A stretch of 64,000 bases of DNA from Toxoplasma gondii ME49 (Eukaryota; Apicomplexa; Conoidasida; Eucoccidiorida; Sarcocystidae), in the NCBI RefSeq assembly GCF_000006565.2, contig NC_031478.1, positions 1,719,874 to 1,783,873 of the forward strand. Direction: 5' to 3'. Numbering within the stretch: the stretch's first letter is position 1; each line of letters opens with the position of its first letter. The notes beneath the pieces were generated by a model. That model did no database searches, had not been told where the DNA came from, and was given only the letters and a program-made list of their open reading frames with translations. The translations under genes and the position numbers were made by a program. This document shows positions 49,301-60,971 of the stretch, in pieces.

Positions 49301-52300
49301 GTCCGAAATCAAATCAGTAGAGGGCACGACCAGATTACTTTTAGAGAGCACGCGTCAACGTTAACACGGCCATACTTAAACAATGATAGATGCGTGGCAG
49401 AAGAAACGCGTATCGATAGCACAGCTGTGTATGTATACACATTCGTCTCGGTTTTTATTGAAGGATAGACACGTAATCAGTAAAACACGGTGGAAGAATC
49501 AACACCCCCAAGCATTGTTGCTGGCAGTGTTCCTGTGAAAAAAAAGGATTAAATTCCCGACAGCAGACGTCGACAAGAACTGGCAGAGACGCCGTTATAT
49601 CCAAAAGTCCTCGGGGTAGATTGTTTGAGAACATATAGAAAAGAAAAACATTATCATCGCTGTACACCATCATTGCGTATAGACTGATCTAGGCCGCCAG
49701 GACAGAACGTCCAACACAAAGTGTCAGGATACGTGCGAATGCCGGCACTGTCCTCCTGCTTGCCGAGCTTCTCCAACACCGTTTCTTACCCCTTGTGCTT
49801 GAAGCATCCGAACCCAGGTACCCTTTTCCCCGTGTTTGTTTAACAACGGTAGGAATCCTGTGGCTAAGGTGGAATCGAAAGGAGACGTCTCAACCGGAAC
49901 AGTGCCCCTGTCGAGAGCACGCATTTCAACGGCCAGACGGACTCCGGAGCTTCTCCTCCGACCTCACTGCGAGACTTGCGGAGCGAATGAGTGCCTGAGG
50001 CCGAAGCTTGACGAACGCTGTCACTGCGCTGCATGCATCGGCTTAAAGGACAGCGAGTGTGAATCCCCACGAATGAAGGCAAGGATTGCAAACAAACCTT
50101 CCTGTCAAAGCTTCTACGCTTCGAAGTTTCTCAAGCACCCAGCAGGCTCAACGAAATCCAAGCTGCCCGCTCGACGGAACTCTGGAGAGAGGTGGGACAC
50201 AGGCAGTGGATCCGTCGTTTGCTGCTCTCTCTCTCATCACCTAAACAAAGCCAGAAGTTACATTGTCGATTTCTCACTTTCCCCCCTGATACTCTGTGCC
50301 AATCCCGAGAGGACGCGTCTGCCTTTGTGCTCCTATATCGAATGTACATGGCGGATGGGAAATTCACGTTTTCAAGGTGACACAGGTCTCAAAGCGTTAC
50401 GGCCATAGACACCCCTACGTACCTCGACATGCACCCGCATGCAACTACCTGTGGATAGGCATACATACACATGTATACATGTATACACGTATGTGGACAT
50501 GTGCGTGCGCAGAACTGTTGATCCCAAAGGAAAAGTGGGAAGACGCATTTTCGTGATGTGGAACCTGGGAGAGCTCAGACGTGTTCTCGTCCCGCAAAGT
50601 GGAAACCGTCGTTTTGTCTGTGCGTCTCCGTTACGAGCCTTTGCAGCACCCGCGGAAATAATATAACGACTCTCGAAGTACGTTTGAGGCAGAGAAGGAA
50701 CGAGATTCCTGCCAGCTCCTGTGCGAAGAAGCATGCGTATCCCTATATAGTGATATAACACGACAGCTAGACTATACGCAATGACACAAACCTGCACCCT
50801 AACGCAGTTCCAAACACTTTCCTGAACGATTCTGTATCAGTCCACATGTTTCCTGTCGGATGTTCTCATTCACAGTGGCAGACGAAACCAGAACATACGC
50901 TCGAGAAGACGAAAAGTCCTTCTCTGTGTGGCGGGGCTTGCTGGTCATATCGCACCTGCATGACAGGGCATGCAAACCTCTTCAATCCTTCTCACTGATG
51001 CATGTGCACTGGTTCTGTGAAGGATGAATGCTGTTCTCCTCGCCATTCTCCGAGCAGTCGACTCAACGCGTCCTCGACAATAAAGCCGTAAGACCCAACA
51101 ACTGGCCCAGGTGTATCATTTGTACACGAGTTTCTCTGTCTCTCTACACGCCTAAACAGGATTATTTGTATACATAGACATGTACAGATAGGCCTACTTG
51201 CCGCCTCGTTTGTGAGCCTGTGAAAGCATGGGTATCCACACGTAAATGTATTTGCATATAACCACTCATATATACATATATATACATAATGTATGTATGC
51301 ATGTTCAGCCATACAGGCATTACATTTAGTATCTTGGAGCCGCGATTCTCATTTCTCTAAGACTTTCCGGTGCATGCGTAGTATGCTTCGAAGGTCTGAT
51401 GGAAGACGCGACGTTTTTCCTTCTGGCAGGTCCAGGAGAGCTGAGAAAAGAACGCTTTTTGTCTCTGCCTTCTTCGCCAGGATGTTGCTCCCAATCCTGT
51501 CTAAGAGCCGAGGCCGGCGTGACACTGTTGGAGACGCTCAAATGCCGAAGAAATTGAAGACAAACGGAGAAGTCACGTTAGAGGCGTAAGGAGAGTAAGC
51601 ACCTAAGTGAGCAGGACGCATAAAATAACACTCCGTAGAATAGGCCACGATTTGATTACATGCATTCAGCACTACAAATCAACTTAAAAACCGCATATGC
51701 GTATGCATCCACGCCCGCGCAAACAACCACTTTGAGATCCAGTCTGCTCACATGAGTCCACACTCAACCGACTCTCTGTCTCCCCTACTCACTCCTCCAG
51801 AATCTAGGAGAAGGTGGACGAGTACTCAAACATATTAACATATATATATATATATATATATATGTATGGATTTTTCCATGTACGTGAATATCGACATGGA
51901 GACGCTCCACCGCGTGTTCAACAGCATGCGATGCCTCGCAGCCTTTGAGTTTTTTCCTGGCTTCGGCTTGCATGCAATTGATACTTGCCCAGTCTGTGGC
52001 TTGACCGCCTGGTGTTTCGTCTCGCCGCTCGCACGCATGCTCTCGCACGAATTGTCACACTTGCTGTCGGGTTTCCTTCCCAATAAAAAGAACGGCGCTT
52101 GCGGCCTGAGCCGGACTCTCAAGGACCACAGACAGTTCTCGACGCGTGTGTGTTTGTGCTTGTCTCGGTATGCCTGAAAAATTGTGTCAGTTCACTCGGG
52201 AAAGCAAAAGAACTCGGATCGATCGAAGAAAACGTTGAGCCGTCGATCTGCTGTCACCTGCCTTGGGATTCTTGTCGACGACGGGGACGCCGTGGGGCAG

Positions 52301-52371
52301 TCGCCGGGGCGCAAGCAGAAGCTGAATTGGCTGCAGCACTAGAGGCGGTCGGAAACCAGAGCGGGAAGTAG
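45749..52371 (+). CDS. Tandem exon-duplicated cysteine-rich protein (five Cys modules)
   Basis: Seven exons join in phase 2 throughout: 45749-46236, 46768-47262, 47618-48052, 48766-49257, 49853-50191, 51382-51585 and 52191-52371, giving 877 residues. Exons 1-5 each carry one copy of a module with pattern C-x2-C-x4-C-x8-C-x-C-x2-C-x7/8-C-x14-C-x7-C, including the core CGAAECLRPWLDDRCHC and later SPRMKAR and SCESFYASK. A basic Arg/Ser linker precedes each module and a polar linker follows. Copy 1 has lost the first, seventh and eighth cysteines; copy 5 has lost the last. Exons 6 and 7 are basic and then acidic/Ala-rich, without the module. I know no family with this pattern; closely spaced Cys-x-Cys and His suggest zinc binding. 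The start is uncertain: ATG 45749 follows directly after a good acceptor, so an upstream exon is possible. Confidence 0.75.
45905..46087 (+). repeat. Cys module copy 1 (degenerate)
   Basis: This copy keeps the core MCGAAECLRPWLDDQCHC and a final PKCMKEKF. The HCE lead-in is replaced by PGD, and the central SPRMKAR and SC segments have decayed. Confidence 0.7.
46351..46380. repeat. (TA)n microsatellite
   Basis: A perfect TA run in the first intron of the Cys-rich gene. Confidence 0.9.
46902..47098 (+). repeat. Cys module copy 2
   Basis: Full nine-cysteine module, nearly identical in DNA to copy 3 over about 190 bases. Confidence 0.85.
47719..47914 (+). repeat. Cys module copy 3
   Basis: Full module. 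The DNA match to copy 2 begins upstream in the linker (GTGTCGAGTCGA) and includes several synonymous-site identities, suggesting recent duplication or gene conversion. Confidence 0.85.
48848..49048 (+). repeat. Cys module copy 4
   Basis: Full nine-cysteine module, with one extra residue before the seventh cysteine (LSVRREC) and more divergent DNA than copies 2 and 3. Confidence 0.8.
49950..50141 (+). repeat. Cys module copy 5
   Basis: The most divergent complete copy (HCETCGANECLRPKLDERCHC). The last cysteine is replaced by Phe in ASKFLKH. Confidence 0.8.
50459..50495. repeat. CATA/TGTA-rich simple repeat
   Basis: Imperfect ATACATAC and ATGTATAC units in the fifth intron of the Cys-rich gene. 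Confidence 0.6.
51267..51302. repeat. Interrupted (TA)n simple repeat
   Basis: ATATATACATA units upstream of exon 6 of the Cys-rich gene. Confidence 0.7.
51839..51867. repeat. (TA)n microsatellite
   Basis: A TA run in the last intron of the Cys-rich gene. Confidence 0.9.
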
Positions 52372-52918
52372 AGAAACCAAACTGAAAAAGAGACAAGAAA
52401 ATCCGCCATCAAGTGCGCTAGAGGATCTTAAAAACCACTGGTTTGTCTGAATGCATGTGGTACCCTCGAGCGTCTTAGTACGACATACCAGTGTGCTTGC
52501 GCATGTGTTCATTGGCGTATCGCTGTGTAATACGCACAGATGCATAGTTAGGAGCATTCATGAATTTGCTCGTGCTTTAGTGCCGAGGCAAAGATTCAGT
52601 GCTGAGAAGACCTCAAAGGAGTAGAACAGCCAGCATTGTGACATCACGTGTCTGTGAGTCTTCCCGAAAAAACGTGGGGAGAGTTCAGGATTTACCATCT
52701 TCGACGGTACAACAGTCCCACACTGTGTGCTCTCTTTGTTCAAAGAAAGATCCAGAAGCGGTTGGCCACAGAAACAGTCTTTCTCTCTCGATCTTTCTGA
52801 GCAGCACAGCGGAATTGTCTCAAAAAGCCCAAACCTCTCCAAAATCCAGCGTCGGATATAATCAGGGGAACCCCATTTCGTGCTTCCCGAGTGCTGTATA
52901 CTCCTGCCTCCCTGCATG

Positions 52919-52937
52919 ATGTGTGTGTGTGTGTGTC
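52919..52937. repeat. (TG)n microsatellite
   Basis: A GT/TG run in intergenic DNA, continuing imperfectly to about 52945. Confidence 0.85.
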
Positions 52938-53293
52938 TGTGTGCGAGACGTGGTTGTTCATGTGCACCTGCACAGAAGCGTATATGTATCTGTCTAGGAT
53001 AGCGTGCGTCCTGTGTGGTGGGAGCAGCCCGAGGTGCACACGCTAATCGTAAAAAGCGGCGTATCCAGTGTGCCTTCTTTTGCGGCTGAAGTGACAAACA
53101 CACTGCATCCCTCGCTTCTTTCAATCAGTGACGGGCACAGTGTCCCCCACAACGAGACTCGCTCATTCCTCACGTTTTTCCACATATGGAGACAAGATCG
53201 AGGTCCTTTCCGGGAAACAGTAGATCTCGAAATCTGTTTCCATCCCACCACAAGTCCTCTCCTCTCCTTCAACGCAAGTGCCGAATACTTTTA

Positions 53294-53328
53294 AATATAT
53301 GTATACATATATATATATATATATATGT
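53294..53328. repeat. (TA)n microsatellite
   Basis: TA runs with GTATAC and TGTAC interruptions. Confidence 0.85.
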
Positions 53329-53945
53329 ACAGGAATGTGCACGGCCACACATACGAACCTTGCAACACATGCACACGTCTACAAGCGCATGCGGCAGCCG
53401 CCGCATATACAGGCAGGTACGAGGTTTCTGTTCATCAAGAAAGTACAAGTAAAATGTATGCTCTTCGACAGAACTGGAGAGAATGATTGAAACCAGAAAA
53501 CATAGTTTTTCAATTGATCGTTCGCCTTCGGTGCATCTTAAAGTACCTGAACATTGTGGGACCCCATGTCTTTGGTCCTGGCCCTACCGCACCATTCCAG
53601 CTGTTTCCCGCATCAGTCACATTTTTGTGTTCGCTTCCTGTTCAAGCTGGAACACAGAACGAAGAGCGTAAACTGCGTTTCGATACCAGTATTTTCTGAA
53701 ACGACAAAACCTTCTCATGATGCCCCGTCACCTCTCTTTGTGGGTCGCCACCTCCGGGGTGTCTAGGCAACCCACAAGCAGCCCCATTTCACGCGTGCCG
53801 GTGGCGGCACTTGCTGGCGCCAAGTTACCCCCCAGCTAGAGCCGTTTGTCTCGGATTCCTGTCGGTGAAATTGGACAGAAGAACATCTTTAAAAACGGGT
53901 AATCCTTTGCATTCTCTTCTCTTCATAGAAAGATGAGAACCAGGG

Positions 53946-54988
53946 CTACTTCGCCGCCTCCTCGGCGTCCTCGTGGGTCCATGGGGTCTCCTGTGCGACA
54001 ACCAGGCGACGCTTGTGGGCTTTTGTTTGCATGTGAATCTGCAAAGCAGAGTCGTTGATAAAGTACCGCGCACACGAGATGCAGTAGAACTGACCTTTCC
54101 CCGGCAGGTCTTCGTCGACTGGCAAATTCACATGGCCTTTCTTCAGGTCTGCATGCACTGCGGAGACAAACAAGATTACGGGAAAAAAAACATACTCTGG
54201 AAAGACAGCAAGACAGAAAACTGCCGCCCTCTGACGCGTACGCAGGAACAACCCGGTTGTGGGACAATCACCTCGCACGGTAGAAATGCGCATGATGCTT
54301 CTGAGGTATATCTACACGCAACAGTGATACCTGGAATTATTTAAAGTACAGAGGGTGCCTTCTGTATACATGCAGATGCATGTATATCTATCTATCTATA
54401 TATATATATATATATGGCCGTGGATGATTTAGGGAGCGCAGAAAAGGTGAACACACCGAGGCAAGAAAAAGATCTGTATCGTTGGAACAAAAATGTGCAG
54501 AAGCGATGTGCGTGGCGAAGATCTGGATACACTCCGCAGGAATATATCTCCCATTTGAACCTCAGGAAGAAAACGAGTCTCTCAGGCGCACGCATCGTGA
54601 CAGGAATGGTTACTGCTCCTTTTCTAAAGTAAACACAACCTTAAGCCTAGATCGGTACACACAGAATTCCATAACGATCAAGTGTGTGTGCAGCTAGTAC
54701 CGAGTTAGAAGTTTCCTCGAAGGCCTATGGCCGCCGTTGCGTGCCTGCCGTTCAGTTCGAGGAAAGACACGGCGCATTGCTTTCTGCAGCACGACAGAGA
54801 AATATCTCTCCATAACTTAGATAAAACCCCATAGACCTGAAGAGGACAACTCCCCGTTTTTCTGTGGTCGTTGCGTCTCTCGGAATCTCACCTTGATCGA
54901 TGTCTTTGCCTCTCCGTTTCAGATCTCTCTGTCCTCTCTTCAGTTTTCTGTTCCCCGCGTTGCTCCTCACTTTCTGCCGTCGTCCCAT
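53946..54988 (-). CDS. Bud20/ZNF593-type C2H2 zinc finger, ribosome biogenesis
   Basis: Two exons, 54988-54892 and 54148-53946, join in phase 1 for 99 residues. The N-terminus is strongly basic (MGRRQKVRSN, then KLKRGQRDLKRRGKDIDQ), which matches the lysine/arginine-rich start of Bud20 and ZNF593. After the splice come DLPGKGQFYCISCARYF and a single C2H2 finger of the C-x2-C-x12-H-x5-H JAZ/U1-like class, ending AHKRRL. Bud20 is a shuttling factor that joins late pre-60S ribosomal particles and helps their export from the nucleus; ZNF593 is the animal counterpart. Function is assigned by family. The length is at the short end for the family, with almost nothing after the finger. ATG 54988 sits directly before the conserved GRR, so the start is secure. 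Confidence 0.88.
54381..54415. repeat. (TA)n with TCTA units
   Basis: A simple repeat in the single intron of the Bud20-type gene. Confidence 0.85.
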
Positions 54989-57304
54989 CGTGGCGAATGC
55001 TTTTTTCTGATACGTTCTAGTTTCCTGTATTAATTGACAAATGCTCTAGCACACTATTTGCCCCTGGCACCGAGGGATTTTCTAAACAGCTGAAACAGAA
55101 AAGAGACAACGGACAGGAACAGCAGAACGCATGCAAATGCACATGCTGCTGAACTCAACGAATCAAGAAACAAACGGAAAGTCGAAAGTGCGTGTCACAG
55201 CAGCGATATATAGCTAAGTTTTTTCTCTCTACATACGTGTATTTCTGTATTTGGTTGTAGGAGTGTAGGTACAGACTGCAGATGTACACGTTTACATGCA
55301 ACTGTATATCGACTTGTTAGCTTTTCATATAGTTGCAAATGCTCCTTCTCCATGAATTGCAGAAATTTGGAGTACCCGACTGCAAATCACAACACGCGTG
55401 CACGGGAAACACCATGAAAAAGAATGCAGAGGAGCGGGCTGTGTGCGCAACTTCGGTAAAGTTCTAGGAAGAGGGAAGCCGCTTAAAGTACCTCTTTTTC
55501 TCCGCCTGTAAGGAAAAAATCCAGAGGGCGATGTCGCTAAAAAGTAGAGAGAAAATGCAGAGAACCGGGCAACGTCAATGTACTTGGTCCGCGCATGCAT
55601 CACCCACAACACTTTTCAGAGGTCGCTATCTCCTCAACGACCTGTGATACTCATCACCAAGTTGACAACTTTAGACTTTCGATAGAACATATTCACGATT
55701 CAAAAAGATGCGCCGCTGGAAGGCCTCGACAAGATAGAAATAGGCGATTCCTGTGTCCTTAGGAAGGACCGCTTTTCTGCGCCACGAATGCATGCATGCA
55801 CGCGAGAGAAAAAACACGTGTGAATCTCGCGTTCCTCACTGCTGTGAACATCGTTCAGAAGACGTCATAGAAAGCCTTCCAACTATGGGGGTGGAAGGGA
55901 TCAAGGATTTTCGCCTTTCCACATCTACGGAGACGAGGTAACACAGGGACACAGCTGAGCACTCGCTTAGGTATGGGCAAAGTTACCCCGGCGAACGCGA
56001 GGACATGAGATTGTCACTCAGCATGAACTGGTGAAAGCCAACAGAGAAATGTCGTAGAGACGCCGCAAACACGAGAGCGGGACTAGGAAGAACATAACGA
56101 TGTTGAGAAGGCTCCCGAGTTGGAAACAGATGGACATGAGAGCAACACCAGAGGGTCTTTGAGGCGGGCGCCCCGGCGAAACAGAGATGACAAACGCTGA
56201 GGCATAGCAGAACAAGGAAGAAAGAAGGAAAGAAAAAAGATATGGCCTCTTATCTGCAAGGAGGAAGACGTAAGAGGGAGATTAGAAGACGATAAAGGTA
56301 TCTATACAGACGTGAAGACAGAGACTAGAAAGAGTCACAACGGAGACCTGTCCACCACACTCGAGTCTTACAGAAGCACGTCAATGTTTTCTCGTGCATC
56401 CATTCCAATGCAGAAACCTGATAAAATGGTTATCAATTGTTTCCAGAAAAAGGAAGGACCAAACGAGAGCGGACTGGAAGGTTTTCCGGGAAAACGGGAC
56501 GCTAGAAAAGTAGGAACTAGAGCATCTCTGCACTTCGGTAGCCGCGCATTCATGACCGGTTTTGGAATGGAACAAGCGAGTACTTCATCTCCACTCGCTT
56601 GTCTCTTTCGTTTCAGTTCAGTTGCATCCATGTTGTTTCAGGCCGACGATGCACATTTTAATTAACGTGAAAACAGGTAGGTCCGACATTCCGCAACCCG
56701 TTTTGGAACAGGAAGCGATATCTCTTGCTTTGCGAACCACTCAGTCCACTAAATACAATACATTTACTCTTTTAGGCCCCAGATAAACCTACGTAGATTA
56801 TCGTTTCAGGTAATCCCTCTGAGGTTTGGGGTATTGAACTCTTCTTAATGTTGAAGTGAGATGCTGGAGGCTCCGATTTGCTTTTGAACTAGCAAATATG
56901 TGGTTTTCAGAAGGAAATCAGCTTAAAGCGACGTCCTATTCGCGACGACCAGATAAACTGTAGATTCTGTAGAGTTCTCAAGAGCTGCAGTTATGTGCGT
57001 ACGAGAGTCGCAGATAGGCTGCTTTGGCGAGCTCGTTGGTTGGTGGGTTCGTTGGGTCGTGTCGGCAGTCTCATTGGGGTGCAACGAGCATAGGCGCTCC
57101 AGCGGCAGGTTTGGGTTGTCGTTTTTCTGTCTTTAAATGGGTCGAGCTGATTTATCAGATTGTCTTGTTAGTCATCTTTCCTGTCATCGCACGTGTATTC
57201 CTGTGTTCAGGCCACTCTGATCCTTTCGGTGCGGCGCTTCCATTTTTCACTGGGATTCCTGCCATCGCTGCTAGCGATTTACGCACTTGTTCCCAGTTTC
57301 TACT
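54989..57304. promoter_or_regulatory. Divergent intergenic region with TGCATGCATGCA
   Basis: This separates the Bud20-type gene (-) from the 57.3 kb gene (+). A perfect 12-base TGCATGCATGCA at 55789-55800 is the most conspicuous element. Frames in the interval show no domains. Confidence 0.45.
55789..55800. promoter_or_regulatory. Overlapping TGCATGCA elements
   Basis: Two overlapping copies of the TGCATGCA palindrome lie about 800 bases upstream of the Bud20-type start. The same element occurs upstream of bL28m, in keeping with a ribosome-related regulon (inference). Confidence 0.4.
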
Positions 57305-58471
57305 ATGGAGATTCACGGGGAAACTGGAATAAGCGGGACAGAGTGCGTGGATGTGTCTGGGGTTCTGCATCAGAAAAAACACGGCACGTGCGTCCCCACT
57401 CCACGAAAGTTTCGACATTACACTACCCTCCCCCTGCTTGGCAGTTCTATCTGGTTTTTCACCGTATTCCTTCAAATGATGAGAAGTGACAATCTGTCAG
57501 GCGCACCCGTGGCATGGGCTGCACCTGAGGACAGCTCGGAAAACAAGGACCTGTGTGCTGAAGTCCCTGCGTTTTCGTTTGAGGACTTTGACGAGCAGCC
57601 CGATTCTTCGCAGGTTTACACGAGTGTGGCCGTATTTCGGCCGACAAGCATGTTTCGTTCGGTCGGTCTCGTTCGGTTTGTTCGCGTCTTTGGGGTCCCG
57701 ATTGTGGCCTCGAGTTCCGTAGGAGATGCCGCTCTGTCGCACGCATCCAGCATCTTTGCTGACTTCCTCGACAACGACAGAGACGGCAGACCTGACAGTG
57801 AAGATGCAGTAAACACCATGAGGTCGTACAAGGTTGTTCTTGGGTTCACAAAGGACACGGAAGAATCTACGGAGATGTGGACGAATCGACTGGAACAACC
57901 ACAAGCGAAACAGTTCCGCGACCAGTACAACTGCAACCTTCGATTTTTCGAGTTGTGGCGCTCAGATATCAATCCTGCGTGGCACGTGAAGCGCCGAGAG
58001 TACCTCGCAAGCCTAAAAGACCAAGAAACAACCCCGTCCTCTGACTCCGTACAGCGACGGAAGCAGTGTGCCGACTTCCGCGCTGAGTCCTTCGACTGGC
58101 CCATGTGGTACTTCCCCTTTACAATATCCTACTACGGATTTCTGGATCTCCTGACTGAGGACCAAGTTAAAAAGCTGGAAAGTGCTATGCAGACAGCGAA
58201 GAGTCTGCGGAAGTTTGACAGCCACTACGACGACGATGCTGAAATGGAAAAAGGCGACTTTTTTGCCTGGTCTCTCGTCACCAGGATTGGCGGCACTCAG
58301 TGTCACTGCGATGCCAGCGACGTCGGAGCTACGTGGAAAGTGTGCACGCCTGAGGAATTCAAGGCCCTTTTCGAAGAGTGGGCCGCCGTTCTGGATGCCA
58401 TAAAAGGACTCCCACAGAAGATCTACGACGCCATGTATGCCAGTCCTGCGCTCGCAGGTGCTTCTAATTAG
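57305..58471 (+). CDS. Unknown protein with N-terminal hydrophobic anchor and EF-hand-like loop
   Basis: A single long frame of 388 residues starts at ATG 57305. A hydrophobic segment at about 38-57 (LPLLGSSIWFFTVFL) after a 37-residue polar lead could be a signal anchor. An acidic stretch follows, then FVRVFGVPIVASS and FADFLDNDRDGRPDSED, in which D156, D158, D160, G161, D164 and D167 match a 12-residue calcium-binding loop, although the position-12 residue is Asp rather than Glu. The C-terminal half is Trp/Tyr/Phe-rich (WPMWYFPFTISYYGFLDLL) and contains a QCHCD pair. I do not know the family. The combination of an FGVPIVA strand and a DNDxDG loop recalls uncharacterised proteins of algae and marine bacteria, which is an impression only. 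A later start at the MM pair (about residue 58) would remove the membrane segment. Confidence 0.7.
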   Translation: MEIHGETGISGTECVDVSGVLHQKKHGTCVPTPRKFRHYTTLPLLGSSIWFFTVFLQMMRSDNLSGAPVAWAAPEDSSENKDLCAEVPAFSFEDFDEQPDSSQVYTSVAVFRPTSMFRSVGLVRFVRVFGVPIVASSSVGDAALSHASSIFADFLDNDRDGRPDSEDAVNTMRSYKVVLGFTKDTEESTEMWTNRLEQPQAKQFRDQYNCNLRFFELWRSDINPAWHVKRREYLASLKDQETTPSSDSVQRRKQCADFRAESFDWPMWYFPFTISYYGFLDLLTEDQVKKLESAMQTAKSLRKFDSHYDDDAEMEKGDFFAWSLVTRIGGTQCHCDASDVGATWKVCTPEEFKALFEEWAAVLDAIKGLPQKIYDAMYASPALAGASN

Positions 58472-60971
58472 TAGGGACAGCCGGAAGCTTTTTCAGAAAG
58501 AACGGTGGGACCCTCTCGTCCTTTTGAAACGATGCATTTCCTACGTTAAGCACAGAAAGGAATGCTGCAGTCCCAATAAGTTGTTTACTGACAGGAGGTT
58601 CTCCGACGCAGTGACGGTGCGTCACGTGGTTTGCGACTTACTCATGCAGATCTCAATGATTCGACAGGGGAAGAATTATGTGGCAGTATCAATAAAGAGA
58701 TACATATAACATTGTGAATTTTTCTGTTGGACAGAACCTTGCTGTTCGAATCTGATTACCAAGGTCAAGTTCAGTGTTCGCTGGCACGCGGCAACACAGT
58801 GGCTCAGAACAGGAACACCCAGCAACGTAAACTAGTTTCTATTAAAGCGTAGGTTGCTGGAAACTTGAGGAACCACCCTTTCTTGAACATTTACTTGTGC
58901 GACAATGAAGTTTCTACGACTAGCAGCTGCTCTAGTTGGCAGGTATTGCCGTCTGAGTCCGACATCATCGTGCGTATACTCGCTGGCAGATTCACACAGT
59001 TTCTACGAGATCTCATACATTTGCATATTCTAAAAGCCATTCGCGTGCGCAGACGTGTTGGAAAAATATAGTGCCTTGTTTCTGTCCAGAGGCAGTCACA
59101 AGAGTTTCGACAGTGAATAACTGTCCAAAACCACTTCGGAGACCCGATTCATAAGACATTCACATGCCAGAGGGCGTCCCATTTCCACCGACAGACGTCG
59201 AGTTTTTACCAGAGAGAGGCACTCTTTCCGAGTGTCGGAGCCATTCTTTCAGCAAAAGAAGAAGATAGACGACTCGTTTCCTTCTCCTTAGATAGTTTGC
59301 TCGCTGACTCTGCGTCTCACTAGGATGCCACTGAAAACCTCTCGTGTGCGTGTAGTCGAAGTCTAAGCACGCGCACAGCGTTTTGCTGACGGCACAATGA
59401 GCCAGCGATTCGCTTCAATTCACGCGCGACGCTTACAGTGAACTTCGAACGAGAGCTAGAGATGCCATGCACTCTGATTCATATGCGCTTTGGTTCGACA
59501 GCCCACCCGATGCCGCAGGCTCTCTTTAGTCAAACATTCGCTCTGCTGGAATAAAAAAGAACCCTCGAAAAAGACAAGACAGCATCACTGTTTTTAGCTG
59601 TTGTTCAACTTGTCCCCCTTCATCTGACATTCACTCTGCCCTGTGAACAAGGCACCGCCCTGTTAGCGGTAAAACACGGCGGAATGGAATACCCCGACCG
59701 ATTCTGTCTTGCTAGAGACGCCAATTTAAAATATCAACGCCATCACCACGCACTTTGAGAAAACATTTTTGTTTTTCAGCATGCCCAGTGCCACCTTTCC
59801 CTTCGGGACGGGGGGTCTGGCTGTCTTGTACACAAACAGCGCCCCCCAGTGGCACTCCTGTTGTCACAAGCATGGAAAGGAGCGTTTCTGTTCGACAGGC
59901 TTCTAAAAACTTTGTGTTTTTTCTACCACACTCAAGGCCAGTTCTTTCCACCTTTCTCTTTGTCCTCATGTTCTCTGAGGTTTTCTGGCACAATGGAGGA
60001 GGCAGTTTCCGGCGATACGCTACCTTCTTCACTGAAGTTTCATGGGTGACTCGCCCGCGTCTTGCCCCCGCGCGGGCAGTCGTCTCTAGTCGATCGGGTG
60101 TTTTTGACTGCTTCTTTTCTTGTCTTGCGACTCAAAAGCTGCTCTTTTTGTGTCAGGGTATTTAAGCTGCAGGGCCAAAGTGACCCTTTCTAGCTCTTCG
60201 AAAAGAAGAAACTCTTGCCGATAAGGAATTTCCCTCGATTAAGCGCACAGAAAATCCACTCTTTCCGCAATGGAAAGTGCGCGACTCATTCAGATGCCGT
60301 TTTGACAGAGCATTGTCGCCGCCCCTCCACGTGTCTTGTCCGCGCAAACAAGTTCGGAAAGCGAATTGTCTTTCTGCCTACCTTTTCTTGGGGTTTTCTT
60401 CCGACGTTTCTTTTCCCCCTTTCCCCTGCAATTTTGTATTCGACTTTTTCCCACGGGTTTCGTCAGGAATTCATTATCTGCGTTGCTCCCTTGAGTGCAG
60501 ACCCCTTGGCTTCTCGATCCCGCCCTCTTAGTCTCTCTTGCCTTGCGCGCTTCCCCGTGCCCACATTTATTCATTCTTTGCATCTGTCTTCAAATAATCC
60601 AAGGACGTTTCCATTGTACGCCGACATTTGTTTTTGTATGTATGTCCCCGGACAGATGAACGCGTATCCCGCCCAGCGCGGCCCATCTAGCCACTCAGGT
60701 GTACATGCACCTCACTTGTTGCATTCACACATCGACAAGTTTCCATGCATATGTGTACCTTCGCCTGCGGCTGATCCGCGCTTTGTGAACGGTGTTCTTG
60801 TGAACGGTGTCCTTTTTCTTGACGACGCGTCCAGATATGCGAAGGGCGCGACCATCCACTTAATTCCATCCACAAGGTCGCGACTTTCCCCTCCATTACC
60901 TACTTGTAAACGACCCGCTTCAAGCCACCAGCCGCTTCTTCCCCGTCCTCGGAAACCTGCTTCGAGTTGAA
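58472..60971. promoter_or_regulatory. Intergenic region and pyrimidine-rich leader of the alveolin gene
   Basis: The first part is the 3' flank of the preceding gene. From about 60100 the plus strand becomes rich in C and T, as before the helicase gene, and stays in open frame with no coding features. This is probably the untranslated leader. No separate gene is seen. Confidence 0.5.

Larger units (their letters stand above)
52372..53945. other. Convergent intergenic region
   Basis: This is the shared 3' flank of the Cys-rich gene (+) and the Bud20-type gene (-). It contains a (TG)n tract at 52919-52937 and a (TA)n tract at 53294-53328. No gene is seen. Confidence 0.55.

Noticed and set aside
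60215..60970. 251-codon plus-strand frame before the alveolin start
   Set aside because: It lacks any domain, is Pro/Ser/Phe-rich as expected of a pyrimidine-rich leader, and ends just before the alveolin ATG in another frame.
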